DNA of 6,168 nucleotides from the NCBI GenBank assembly GCA_016650355.1, contig JAENVX010000115.1, forward strand, positions 1 to 6,168, written 5' to 3'. The notes beneath the pieces were generated by a model that saw nothing but the letters and a program-made list of their open reading frames with translations, did no database searches and had not been told where the DNA came from. Made by a program: the position numbers and the translations under genes. Source of the stretch: Bacteroidia bacterium. GTDB lineage: Bacteria > Bacteroidota > Bacteroidia > Cytophagales > Cyclobacteriaceae. Positions 1 to 6,168 of the stretch are shown piece by piece. Positions within the stretch are counted from its first letter, which is position 1. Each line of letters begins with the position of its first letter.

Positions 1-3000
1 GATCAAGTAGTCCTTCTTCTACAATCGCAAGCGTATAAGTCATTTTACGCTTGGCCTGCTCCGAAACTTTAATAACAACTTCCTGACCAGGCTCTAAAAC
101 ATCAGGCATCGCAATTACTGGATTTAAGTGTGTCTCAGAATCCTCAACTTGTAGGGGAATCATACCATACAATCGAATTGGAAGATCATTTACAGTTTGT
201 GCGTGGGGCTGCAACATCGTTACGTTAACAAAAACGTTTGGTGTCATCTCTTTCGTGATCTGAAAATTGAATTGGTTATCTCCTTTCTGCGTTTCCATCC
301 AATACGTTCCTATAACCTTGCTTCCATTTTCAATGCTTACCAGTGCTCGTCCTTTGTCGCCCCCAGGAATAACTAAATTTGCCTTTTCGCCAATGTTATA
401 GGCAGGCTTATCCGAAGAGAAGGAAAGCATAGTCGCACCTTGTCCATCCTGTCTGGCCCGACCAGCCCAGCCAGGCCAATCGATGTATACAATTTTCCCA
501 GAAGTGTGACCACTTTTTGGATCATATGCCTTCACATAGTATCGACCCCACTCTGGATACTTAATTTTAAAATTCCATTCAGCCTTGCCATCTGCTGTTC
601 TAATATTTCCAACTGCAAGAGGTTGAGAATAATTTCCTGACATATAGTTCACTGTCCCTTCTTCAGAACTATCCCACCACCAACGCCAATTCACTTTATA
701 GAGGCTCATTTCAATATTTCGTGAAAGCGGATTTCCATCAGCATCTACCGTGACAACCTCTACGCGATGAGTTGTATCCGTGAGTAACATTCCACGGGCT
801 TTATCGCCTTTTGGCAAACGAATACCTGCAAAAGATTCATACGGATAATAAGGAATGCTAAAACGATCGATGCTGAAGTTGCCACTTTCCTCAAAAACTT
901 TTCCACGGAAGATGGCATTAAGCATTCCAGGAGCCTCACCAGAAATCTGGAGATCAGCATTGACGGTTGCTTTACCTTCACTATCCGTGTAGCCCTCGAA
1001 AATAGGCTGTGACTCGCTATAGAAATTTCGTGAAGGGTCATCAAAGACAAACTCAGGGTATTTAGCAAACTTGGTCTCGGCCTTAGTTAAGAATACTTCA
1101 AATTCGGCTTTAAGATTTTTGCCTGGTGCCCCGTGCAACCAGTTTACGTTTAACTTTCCGACTACATTTTTGTTACTCGCTGTCAATTTATCCACTCCAA
1201 AATCCAAGTTGATCTTAAGGCGATTGGGCTTCACCATTTCAATTTTAAGCGACTGCGTAAACTCGGTGCCACCAACTTTCACACGACCTAGCCAATTTCC
1301 GGTTGGGGCATCGGATGACGTAACAGTCGCAAAATTATAGAACCCATTTTCAGAGCCTGACCGCACCAATCGATTGATAATTTGCCCTTGTGGATTTTGT
1401 AGCTCAAAGACTACTGGATGATTGGAAGGGAGAGTTTTTAATTTGTCTTCCAGAATAAAGCTCAGATAAAGCGAATCACCCGGTCTCCATACGCCACGCT
1501 CTCCATACAAAAAACCTTTAAGTCCTTTTTTAACTTGCTCGCCACCTACATCAAAGTTGCTCAGTGAAAGTGACTCACCATCTACTAATCTAAGGTAACC
1601 TCGTTGCGACCCACTTTTAGCCACGAGCGCAAATGGGTTCTGCCTTGTTTGGATAACAGCTTTGCCATCGGCACCGGTCGAAGCAGAACCAATTACTTGT
1701 TGTTGGTAATCATACAAATCAAGTTGCACACCTGAAATAGGCTGAGTTGTTTTTAAGTCGGTTGCAATAATAATAGTGTTTCCATCGCCACCTCTCTTGG
1801 CAATTAAACCCAAATCAGACGCAATCACATTGCGCTTGACGGTGCGATTGCTGGTGTAATAAGATGAGTGACAAGGATTGTCGCGCTGTTGCCAATCGTA
1901 ATCATCTCCGTAGTAATAATCTTCATACGAATCCCAATAACTTTCCTCACCCTCGCCTTCAGTATCTTCCTGTTCAAATCCTAATAGCGTGTTGGAGGAT
2001 CCAGTATCATCGCCTCCTTCACAAACATACGCTAAGTACGATTTTTTAAATCCGATTCGCACCTGATAGATCGCTCCTGGTTCTGTATTTATTAACGTGG
2101 AAAGATCAAGAGTATATCTGTTCCATTTTCCTAAGTCGGTTACGCCCGCATTCTCTAAGGACATTGCTTTCTTCAATACTTGCTTACCTACCCTATACAA
2201 CTCCTGATTGCCATCGTAATTATTGACCTGTAAAAACTGCAATACATTATTTTCAAAGATTTTAAAAATCTGAATGTCAACTGATTTCAGGTTAACTGCC
2301 TCAAAGGGCATCACCAATCCATCACTACTGGGTAATATTGTTCCCTTCCCAGTAAATCGCACTGCAGGCAAAAGCTGTTCAAAGGCTACTTGAAAGGAGC
2401 CACCTTCAATCATTTTGTAATTCACAGAATTTTTTATTCCAGACTCTACCGAAAGAGTTCGCGATCCCGTTTGGCGAATAGGTGGATATACCCTGACCTC
2501 ATTATCCTTTATTTCAAAGTCGAGGCTGGCTAAATCTGATATGGTGATCAGTCCCTCAAGGTTCTGCGATTCACTTAATGGATCAGAAAATTGTAACACA
2601 ACATGTTGGCTGCTGCCTTGCTCAACGCGCACGTTAGTCACCTTGAAATCACCCAACGCGGGAATCTCAACTTCTTTCTCAGCTGTTTGGTCAATACCAA
2701 TTGATTTTCCGGTTATTGACAGCTTCACCACACTAGCAGCCTCTTTTCTCGAAACGTCCTCGACCACAAACAGGTGCTGCTTCCCCTCTCCTGCGTGTGT
2801 CCAGTTTACTTTTAAAGATTTCCCATCCTGGTGGGCGGAAATCATGATATCAACAGCTTCATTTTCTACAAAGTCGGCAGTAAATAAAGTCCCTTCAATT
2901 TTTTGGCGAGCAAGTTGAGTTTTAACGTATGGCTTAATATTTTCTATGGCAACTTCAAAATTCTGTGGTATCACCTGGAAAGTATATTCAAACGTGCTCA

Positions 3001-3394
3001 GATCACCTGAGAGTTGAAAAAGCTTGGAGAGCAGAACACGTACCTCATAGATCTGTCCTGATGTAAGCCGTGATGATGGTCTGAATTCTACAGTCCTTTG
3101 ATCATGCCATGTAGTAGTTCCAGTGATATTGGGGCTAAACTCAAAAATCTTGGTGAACGTCTCGTTGCCAATTGATGCAGAATCGACCGCATCTTTGGAA
3201 AAAATGATGCGAATGGGCGACCCTGAACTTACCACTCCTGCGGTATAGGAAGATATATACTCGCCAAAGGCAGGATTGATCGTAGAGTTAAAGGTCTTAG
3301 CTCCTTTACCAGGAACAAAATAAAAGACTCCGGCTATTAAAGCTGCCAAGCCAATGGCACCAAGGCCAATTTTCATCCAGGGAGCGTTTTTCAT
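1..3394 (-). CDS. Alpha-2-macroglobulin family protein, N-terminal 1131 residues (C-terminus beyond left edge)
   Basis: I read this frame codon by codon from ATG at 3394-3392 to the left edge and found no stop or frameshift. Residues 1-8 are short and basic, and 9-27 form a hydrophobic segment, so the protein is probably anchored in the inner membrane facing the periplasm. Two bacterial Ig-like regions follow (about 45-150 and 250-345), then a macroglobulin-like domain (about 350-455). An acidic, tyrosine-rich insert (472-503) is flanked by the only two cysteines, C458 and C508. The MG2 hallmark RGVWRPGD is at 633-640. A Trp-rich stretch (NWRWWWD) and S-D-K-P-A-Y at 994-999 precede the bait-region domain, and the fragment ends in Y-T-L-A-I-V-E-E-G-L-L-D. 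Relatives run to roughly 1800-1900 residues, so the thioester domain would lie outside the window. Family members such as E. coli YfhM are thought to trap invading proteases and often neighbour pbpC. The family call is firm; the protease-trap role is inferred. M7 (codon ending at 3376) is an alternative start. Confidence 0.9.
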   Translation of the reverse strand, partial: MKNAPWMKIGLGAIGLAALIAGVFYFVPGKGAKTFNSTINPAFGEYISSYTAGVVSSGSPIRIIFSKDAVDSASIGNETFTKIFEFSPNITGTTTWHDQRTVEFRPSSRLTSGQIYEVRVLLSKLFQLSGDLSTFEYTFQVIPQNFEVAIENIKPYVKTQLARQKIEGTLFTADFVENEAVDIMISAHQDGKSLKVNWTHAGEGKQHLFVVEDVSRKEAASVVKLSITGKSIGIDQTAEKEVEIPALGDFKVTNVRVEQGSSQHVVLQFSDPLSESQNLEGLITISDLASLDFEIKDNEVRVYPPIRQTGSRTLSVESGIKNSVNYKMIEGGSFQVAFEQLLPAVRFTGKGTILPSSDGLVMPFEAVNLKSVDIQIFKIFENNVLQFLQVNNYDGNQELYRVGKQVLKKAMSLENAGVTDLGKWNRYTLDLSTLINTEPGAIYQVRIGFKKSYLAYVCEGGDDTGSSNTLLGFEQEDTEGEGEESYWDSYEDYYYGDDYDWQQRDNPCHSSYYTSNRTVKRNVIASDLGLIAKRGGDGNTIIIATDLKTTQPISGVQLDLYDYQQQVIGSASTGADGKAVIQTRQNPFALVAKSGSQRGYLRLVDGESLSLSNFDVGGEQVKKGLKGFLYGERGVWRPGDSLYLSFILEDKLKTLPSNHPVVFELQNPQGQIINRLVRSGSENGFYNFATVTSSDAPTGNWLGRVKVGGTEFTQSLKIEMVKPNRLKINLDFGVDKLTASNKNVVGKLNVNWLHGAPGKNLKAEFEVFLTKAETKFAKYPEFVFDDPSRNFYSESQPIFEGYTDSEGKATVNADLQISGEAPGMLNAIFRGKVFEESGNFSIDRFSIPYYPYESFAGIRLPKGDKARGMLLTDTTHRVEVVTVDADGNPLSRNIEMSLYKVNWRWWWDSSEEGTVNYMSGNYSQPLAVGNIRTADGKAEWNFKIKYPEWGRYYVKAYDPKSGHTSGKIVYIDWPGWAGRARQDGQGATMLSFSSDKPAYNIGEKANLVIPGGDKGRALVSIENGSKVIGTYWMETQKGDNQFNFQITKEMTPNVFVNVTMLQPHAQTVNDLPIRLYGMIPLQVEDSETHLNPVIAMPDVLEPGQEVVIKVSEQAKRKMTYTLAIVEEGLLD
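1856..2023 (-). other. Acidic Tyr-rich loop bracketed by the protein's only two cysteines
   Basis: This segment of the macroglobulin gene encodes residues 458-513. C458 (codon 2023-2021) and C508 (codon 1873-1871) are the only cysteines I find in the 1131 visible residues. Between them lies a run dominated by Asp, Glu and Tyr, including E-E-S-Y-W-D-S-Y-E-D-Y-Y-Y-G-D-D-Y. The pair could form a disulfide in the periplasm that staples the base of this loop. Similar acidic tyrosine-rich inserts are familiar from Bacteroidota macroglobulins, but I know of no assigned function. It is a protein-level feature, not a DNA repeat. Confidence 0.6.
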
Positions 3395-3475
3395 ATCACA
3401 TTTTTTAGAGGATTGGAAATATCGGAAATTAGCTTCAGGTTTCAAGTCAGGATTGATTTGTTTCCAGCCGATCTA
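3395..3475. promoter_or_regulatory. Divergent promoter region between macroglobulin and L,D-transpeptidase genes
   Basis: These 81 bases separate two divergent starts, so promoters for both genes must lie here or inside the opposite gene's 5' end. On the plus strand, TTGATTTG at 3453-3460 matches the Bacteroidota -7 consensus TAnnTTTG except for one base. It lies 15 bases before the ATG at 3476, but I see no well-spaced -33 TTG. On the minus strand I find no convincing -7 element. Neither start has a clear Shine-Dalgarno sequence; the macroglobulin leader is A-rich (CTAAAAAATGTGAT before ATG), as is common in this phylum. That promoter activity is present is inferred from the gene arrangement; the individual elements are weak. 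Confidence 0.4.
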
Positions 3476-4207
3476 ATGAAATTCATTCCCCTATTCTTTC
3501 TAGTCATGGCCCAATCTGTTTCTTTTAAAGAGGCACAACTTAAAAATGTAAGAGTTAAATCTGCTTACCAGGAAAAAGAGAGTGTTGTCAAATCGTATTT
3601 CGCAAATAAGAAATTAAACTACTCAGGTTTCCAGCTATTTATTAGAGCTTTCAAGAAAGAGCAAAGCCTCGAAATATGGATCAAAGAAAAAAACGTTGAA
3701 GAGTTTGCCTTACTAAGGACATATGCCTTTTGCTCTACCTCAGGAACACTCGGTCCGAAGCGCAAAGAAGGTGACTTACAAATTCCTGAAGGGATCTACT
3801 ATCTCAACCACTTTAACCCGGTGAGTAATTTTCATTTGTCACTTGGTGTGAACTATCCAAATGCTTCGGATAAAATTCTAAGCGACAAGCAAAACCCTGG
3901 TGGGAGTATTTATATACATGGCAACTGTGTTACCATTGGTTGTATTCCCATCACTGACGATAAGATAAAAGAACTTTATTTACTTTCTGTTGAAGCAAAA
4001 AATAATGGGCAGGAAAAAATCCCTATTCATATTTTTCCAGATCGGCTGTATTTAGGAACGCCTGAGAAATTAATTCAGGAATATTCAGCAGATGAAAAAG
4101 TCGCAAGTTTCTGGAAAAACCTCCAGACTATTTATGTGGATTTCAACGTCACAAAAAAACTAAAGCTAGTTCGCGTTAATGAAAAGGGCGAATATCAGTT
4201 AAGATAA
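3476..4207 (+). CDS. Exported YafK-type L,D-transpeptidase-fold (YkuD) protein
   Basis: This encodes 243 residues from ATG at 3476. Residues 1-16 (MKFIPLFFLVMAQSVS) look like a short signal peptide, so the enzyme should act in the periplasm. The YkuD domain spans about 50-190. G-P-K-R-K-E-G-D-L-Q-I-P-E-G-I-Y at 93-108 is the block typical of the YafK subgroup. The catalytic motif IHGNCVTIGCIPI follows, with H148 and the presumed nucleophile C156 in T-I-G-C; C151 is the second cysteine seen in YafK relatives. About 50 residues after the domain have no recognisable motif. YkuD enzymes make or break bonds at meso-diaminopimelate in peptidoglycan. E. coli YafK (DpaA/LdtF) releases Braun lipoprotein from peptidoglycan, but Bacteroidota are not known to carry that lipoprotein, so the substrate here is unknown. 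A TTG at 3413 extends the frame by 21 residues, but that would bury the signal peptide and leave an 18-base divergent gap, so I reject it. Confidence 0.88.
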   Translation: MKFIPLFFLVMAQSVSFKEAQLKNVRVKSAYQEKESVVKSYFANKKLNYSGFQLFIRAFKKEQSLEIWIKEKNVEEFALLRTYAFCSTSGTLGPKRKEGDLQIPEGIYYLNHFNPVSNFHLSLGVNYPNASDKILSDKQNPGGSIYIHGNCVTIGCIPITDDKIKELYLLSVEAKNNGQEKIPIHIFPDRLYLGTPEKLIQEYSADEKVASFWKNLQTIYVDFNVTKKLKLVRVNEKGEYQLR

Positions 4208-4269
4208 TACACCATCAGCAAGTGATCATTCTAAAGCTCTCTGTAATCCAAGAAAAGAAAAAAGGGTTG
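4208..4269. other. Convergent intergenic gap
   Basis: These 62 bases lie between the stop of the L,D-transpeptidase gene and the stop of the DAHP synthase gene, which converge. The right part, from 4251, belongs to the terminator of the minus-strand operon. For the plus-strand gene I see no separate strong hairpin with a T run. It may use the same stem, which on the plus strand is followed only by a mixed pyrimidine stretch (CTCTTCTATATT). Confidence 0.6.
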
Positions 4270-4281
4270 TTAAACCCTCTC
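4251..4281 (-). terminator. Intrinsic terminator of the tyrA-aroF operon, overlapping the stop codon
   Basis: Read on the minus strand, AGGGTT (4278-4273), loop TAAC (4272-4269) and AACCCT (4268-4263) form a perfect six-pair stem with a four-base loop. It can be lengthened outward by G-T and A-T pairs. The 3' side runs straight into a T-rich tract, TTTTTCTTTTCT (4262-4251). The stop codon TAA of the DAHP synthase gene (4272-4270) is inside the loop, and the last two codons, AGG GTT, are the 5' arm. On the plus strand the same stem is followed by a weaker pyrimidine run, so some bidirectional use is possible. Confidence 0.85.
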
Positions 4282-5373
4282 TTCTATATTGTTCATTACC
4301 TTCTCTTGCACCTGAATAGATTCGTGGTGCACCAGTCTTAGTAAATCTCGTGTGAAGCCCGTATCTAATCCCATTGCTTTACCTAAAGACACGCGGGTTT
4401 GCACAATCTCTTCCCAGCGAGTTACCTGTAGGATAGTTACGTTATTCTCCTTTTTATACTGGCCAATCTTTTCCGATATCTTCATACGGGCTGCCATCTT
4501 AGACATGATGTCGTCATCCAAGTGGTCAATCTGTTCACGCAAAAGACTCAGGGTATCCTTAAAAGCTTTGTTATCAGTAGACACGGTTCGCGCGACCAAT
4601 TCACTAATGATTTTCCCAAGAACCAGCGGGGTCACCTGTTGCTTGGCATCACTCCATGCTGCATCTGGGTTGATGTGGCTTTCAATCATCAGACCCGCCA
4701 TATCGAGATCAAGCGCCTTTTGCGAAACAAAAGATATCAATTCGCGATTTCCGGCAATGTGACTCGGATCGCAAATCATGTCCAACTCAGGAATTCTTGT
4801 TTTCAATTCAATTGCTAAATCCCACATTGGTGCATTGCGGAACGGACCTTTCTCAAATGAAGAGAACCCACGATGAATTGCTGCCATCTTAGTTATGCCG
4901 GCTTTATTCAAACGCTCAAAAGCCCCAAGCCATAATTCAAGATCTGGATTAATTGGATTTTTAATCATCACAGGAATGTCCACACCTTTTAGAGAATCAG
5001 CAACCTCTTGAACAGAGAAAGGATTTACCGTGGTACGTGCGCCTATCCAAAGTATATCCACGCCCGCTTTCAGACAAGCTTCCACATGTGCAGCATTGGC
5101 AACTTCCGTTGTCACAGGTAATCCAGTTTCTTTCTTTGCCTGAATTAGCCACTTTAATCCTTCTTCGCCTGCACCTTCATATTGACCCGGCCTTGTGCGA
5201 GGCTTCCATATACCGGCACGCAATGCATGCACCTTTCCTGTAGCAGCAATTTGCTTGGCCGTTTCAACCATTTGCTCTTCAGTTTCAGCACTGCATGGTC
5301 CACTAATGATGATGGGACGATCCGCCTTTAGCCAGCTGGTTATCGATTCGAGTTGTAATCCTTTCTTGCTCAT
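4270..5373 (-). CDS. aroF: Bifunctional DAHP synthase (type I-beta) / chorismate mutase (AroQ)
   Basis: This encodes 367 residues. Residues about 8-265 form a type I-beta DAHP synthase, which condenses phosphoenolpyruvate with erythrose 4-phosphate at the entry of the shikimate pathway. The expected metal ligands are visible: C27 in G-P-C-S, H205 in D-P-S-H-I-A-G, E231 in I-E-S-H and D242 in W-S-D. Substrate-binding blocks are K-P-R-T (57-60), G-A-R-T-T (111-115) and K138 in M-I-K-N-P. Residues about 272-360 form an AroQ chorismate mutase making prephenate, with R279, R296, K307, R319, S352 and Q356 matching E. coli R11, R28, K39, R51, S84 and Q88. There is no N-terminal ferredoxin-like or ACT regulatory domain. 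In the related Prevotella fusion, prephenate binding at the mutase inhibits the synthase, and the same control is likely here. The gene lies 30 bases after tyrA and ends in a terminator, so it is the last gene of the operon. The symbol follows the type I-beta naming convention. Confidence 0.96.
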   Translation of the reverse strand: MSKKGLQLESITSWLKADRPIIISGPCSAETEEQMVETAKQIAATGKVHALRAGIWKPRTRPGQYEGAGEEGLKWLIQAKKETGLPVTTEVANAAHVEACLKAGVDILWIGARTTVNPFSVQEVADSLKGVDIPVMIKNPINPDLELWLGAFERLNKAGITKMAAIHRGFSSFEKGPFRNAPMWDLAIELKTRIPELDMICDPSHIAGNRELISFVSQKALDLDMAGLMIESHINPDAAWSDAKQQVTPLVLGKIISELVARTVSTDNKAFKDTLSLLREQIDHLDDDIMSKMAARMKISEKIGQYKKENNVTILQVTRWEEIVQTRVSLGKAMGLDTGFTRDLLRLVHHESIQVQEKVMNNIEERV

Positions 5374-5403
5374 TTTGAATATGTATTAAATTTTATGTTC
5401 TGA
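5374..5403 (-). promoter_or_regulatory. Short A/T-rich spacer and leader between tyrA and aroF
   Basis: The spacer is 30 bases. On the minus strand it ends in ACATATTCAAA before the ATG. It has no Shine-Dalgarno match, which is usual in Bacteroidota, where A/U-rich leaders serve translation. The spacer contains no hairpin with a T run, so the two genes are probably read on one transcript. Confidence 0.5.
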
Positions 5404-6168
5404 TTAATTTAGTAGTTTCTCTTTTATATCTAAAGATTTTGCTTGCGGAGGGTTTGATTTGTCCAACACCCTGCGAATTTGATTTGCCTGGGACATTATT
5501 CGATGTATTTCCTTTGTATCGTGCTTCATCAAATGATAATGAAATTTTTGAAGGTGCATTATATATTCTAGCAACGCCTGGCTCAAATATTCTGAGTTCT
5601 GTTCAAAGATTGGTGCCCACATATCCGGGGAACTTTTCGCAAGTCGCACCGTGGAAGCAAAACCACTTCCCGCTAAATCAAAAATATTTTTTTCATCCTT
5701 TTCAATATCCAATACTGTCTGACCCAACAAGAACGAACTTACGTGCGAGAGGTGAGAGACATAGGCAACATGCCGGTCGTGCTCATCGGCATTCATAAAA
5801 ATTGTGTTCATGCCCAATGTTTCAAAAACTCTTTTTGCAATGGCAAGAGCCTCGTGAGAGGAGCTATCCTGCTCACATATAATATTTGTCTTGCCTTGAA
5901 ACAACCCGTGGAATGCAGCTGTTGGGCCGGAGTTTTCAGTTCCTGCGATTGGATGGGCGGCTACTAGTTGCTTGCGGTTAAGATGATGAACAACTGATTT
6001 ACATATTGCCTTTTTAGTTGAACTTGTATCGATGACTACTGCCCCTTTCTTAACTGTATCCAGAATGGAGGAGAGAAAAGCGCTGGCAGCGTTCACCGGA
6101 ATAGCAAGGATTACAAGGTCAGCCCATGCCAAAGCTTTATCCTCAGTCAACGTTTTATCAACTATGCC
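5404..6168 (-). CDS. tyrA: Prephenate dehydrogenase, C-terminal 254 residues (N-terminus beyond right edge)
   Basis: This enzyme oxidatively decarboxylates prephenate to 4-hydroxyphenylpyruvate with NAD(P)+, giving the direct precursor of tyrosine. The frame is open to the right edge (G-I-V-D-K-T-L-T-E-D...), so the start and the Rossmann G-x-G-x-x-G loop, roughly 30 residues, lie outside. Within the visible fragment, A-D-L-V-I-L-A-I-P (16-24) and D-T-S-S-T-K (47-52) belong to the nucleotide-binding domain. H-P-I-A-G-T-E at 72-78 holds the presumed catalytic His. S-H-L-S-H (138-142) and R175 in S-T-V-R-L-A-K-S-S-P match the substrate-binding His and Arg region of the family. The C-terminal helical dimerisation domain then ends at N254. 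No ACT domain follows, so direct tyrosine feedback through an ACT domain is not expected. A TTG at 6150 could be misread as a start, but it is internal. In Bacteroidota, tyrA commonly sits with an aminotransferase and prephenate dehydratase gene just upstream, so I would expect these to the right of the window. Confidence 0.94.
   Translation of the reverse strand, partial: GIVDKTLTEDKALAWADLVILAIPVNAASAFLSSILDTVKKGAVVIDTSSTKKAICKSVVHHLNRKQLVAAHPIAGTENSGPTAAFHGLFQGKTNIICEQDSSSHEALAIAKRVFETLGMNTIFMNADEHDRHVAYVSHLSHVSSFLLGQTVLDIEKDEKNIFDLAGSGFASTVRLAKSSPDMWAPIFEQNSEYLSQALLEYIMHLQKFHYHLMKHDTKEIHRIMSQANQIRRVLDKSNPPQAKSLDIKEKLLN

Noticed and set aside
760..1068. A 102-residue minus-strand open frame
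   Set aside because: It is out of frame within the macroglobulin gene. The in-frame reading is continuous and contains conserved family sequence here.
2541..2918. A 125-residue plus-strand open frame
   Set aside because: It lies entirely inside the continuous macroglobulin frame on the other strand, has no recognisable motif and reads like low-quality antisense translation.
3395..3405. ATG-TGA start-stop just before the macroglobulin ATG (ATGTGATATG on the minus strand)
   Set aside because: A minimal start-stop can pause ribosomes, but the leader is A/T-rich and there is no sign of conservation, so it is most likely chance.
3413..3475. Extended N-terminus for the L,D-transpeptidase from a TTG codon
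   Set aside because: It uses a rare start, adds 21 non-hydrophobic residues before a clear signal peptide, and leaves only 18 bases between divergent starts. ATG at 3476 explains the sequence better.
4352..4818. Two overlapping plus-strand open frames of 136 and 98 residues
   Set aside because: Both are antisense to the well-conserved mutase and synthase domains and show no family motif.
5439..5967. Plus-strand open frames of 119 and 74 residues
   Set aside because: They are antisense to the tyrA coding sequence, which has full family motifs across the same bases.
6148..6150. TTG as the start of prephenate dehydrogenase
   Set aside because: The frame stays open to the window edge, and the nucleotide-binding G-x-G-x-x-G region required before A-D-L-V-I-L-A-I-P is missing, so the true start is to the right.
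1..6168. CRISPR array, insertion sequence, tRNA or phage-defence system
   Set aside because: I saw no regularly spaced repeats, terminal inverted repeats, tRNA cloverleaf or defence-protein motifs; nearly every base is explained by four ordinary genes.

Overview
The window looks like ordinary chromosomal DNA from a member of the Bacteroidota, perhaps a Cytophagales-like lineage (the order is a weak inference). Three things point there. The DAHP synthase is fused to a C-terminal chorismate mutase. The large alpha-2-macroglobulin-family protein has the acidic, tyrosine-rich insert and the motifs R-N-V-I-A-S-D-L-G-L-I-A-K and R-G-V-W-R-P-G-D that I recognise from Bacteroidota members. Starts lack clear Shine-Dalgarno sequences and have A/T-rich leaders. 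Nearly all of the window is coding, and I see no mobile element, RNA gene, CRISPR array or phage gene.

Layout. Positions 1-3394 (minus strand) hold one uninterrupted reading frame that runs off the left edge: the first 1131 residues of a bacterial alpha-2-macroglobulin-like envelope protein. After an 81-base divergent spacer, a YafK-type L,D-transpeptidase-fold protein is encoded on the plus strand (3476-4207). A 62-base convergent gap follows. The minus strand then carries two aromatic amino-acid genes transcribed right to left: prephenate dehydrogenase (tyrA, running off the right edge, stop at 5404) and, 30 bases downstream, the bifunctional DAHP synthase/chorismate mutase (5373-4270). That transcript ends in a clear intrinsic terminator that overlaps the last codons.

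How the genes work together. The left half concerns the cell envelope: a membrane-anchored periplasmic macroglobulin, whose relatives are thought to trap proteases and often sit beside the peptidoglycan synthase PbpC, is divergent from an exported peptidoglycan-acting YkuD enzyme. The right half is biosynthetic. The fused enzyme makes DAHP at the entry of the shikimate pathway and converts chorismate to prephenate. TyrA then oxidises prephenate towards tyrosine, so one operon controls entry and branch point.

I found no convincing undescribed system. The most useful second looks are the two-cysteine bracket around the acidic tyrosine-rich loop of the macroglobulin, its apparent lack of a lipobox, a terminator whose loop is the stop codon, and substitutions in the chorismate mutase site.
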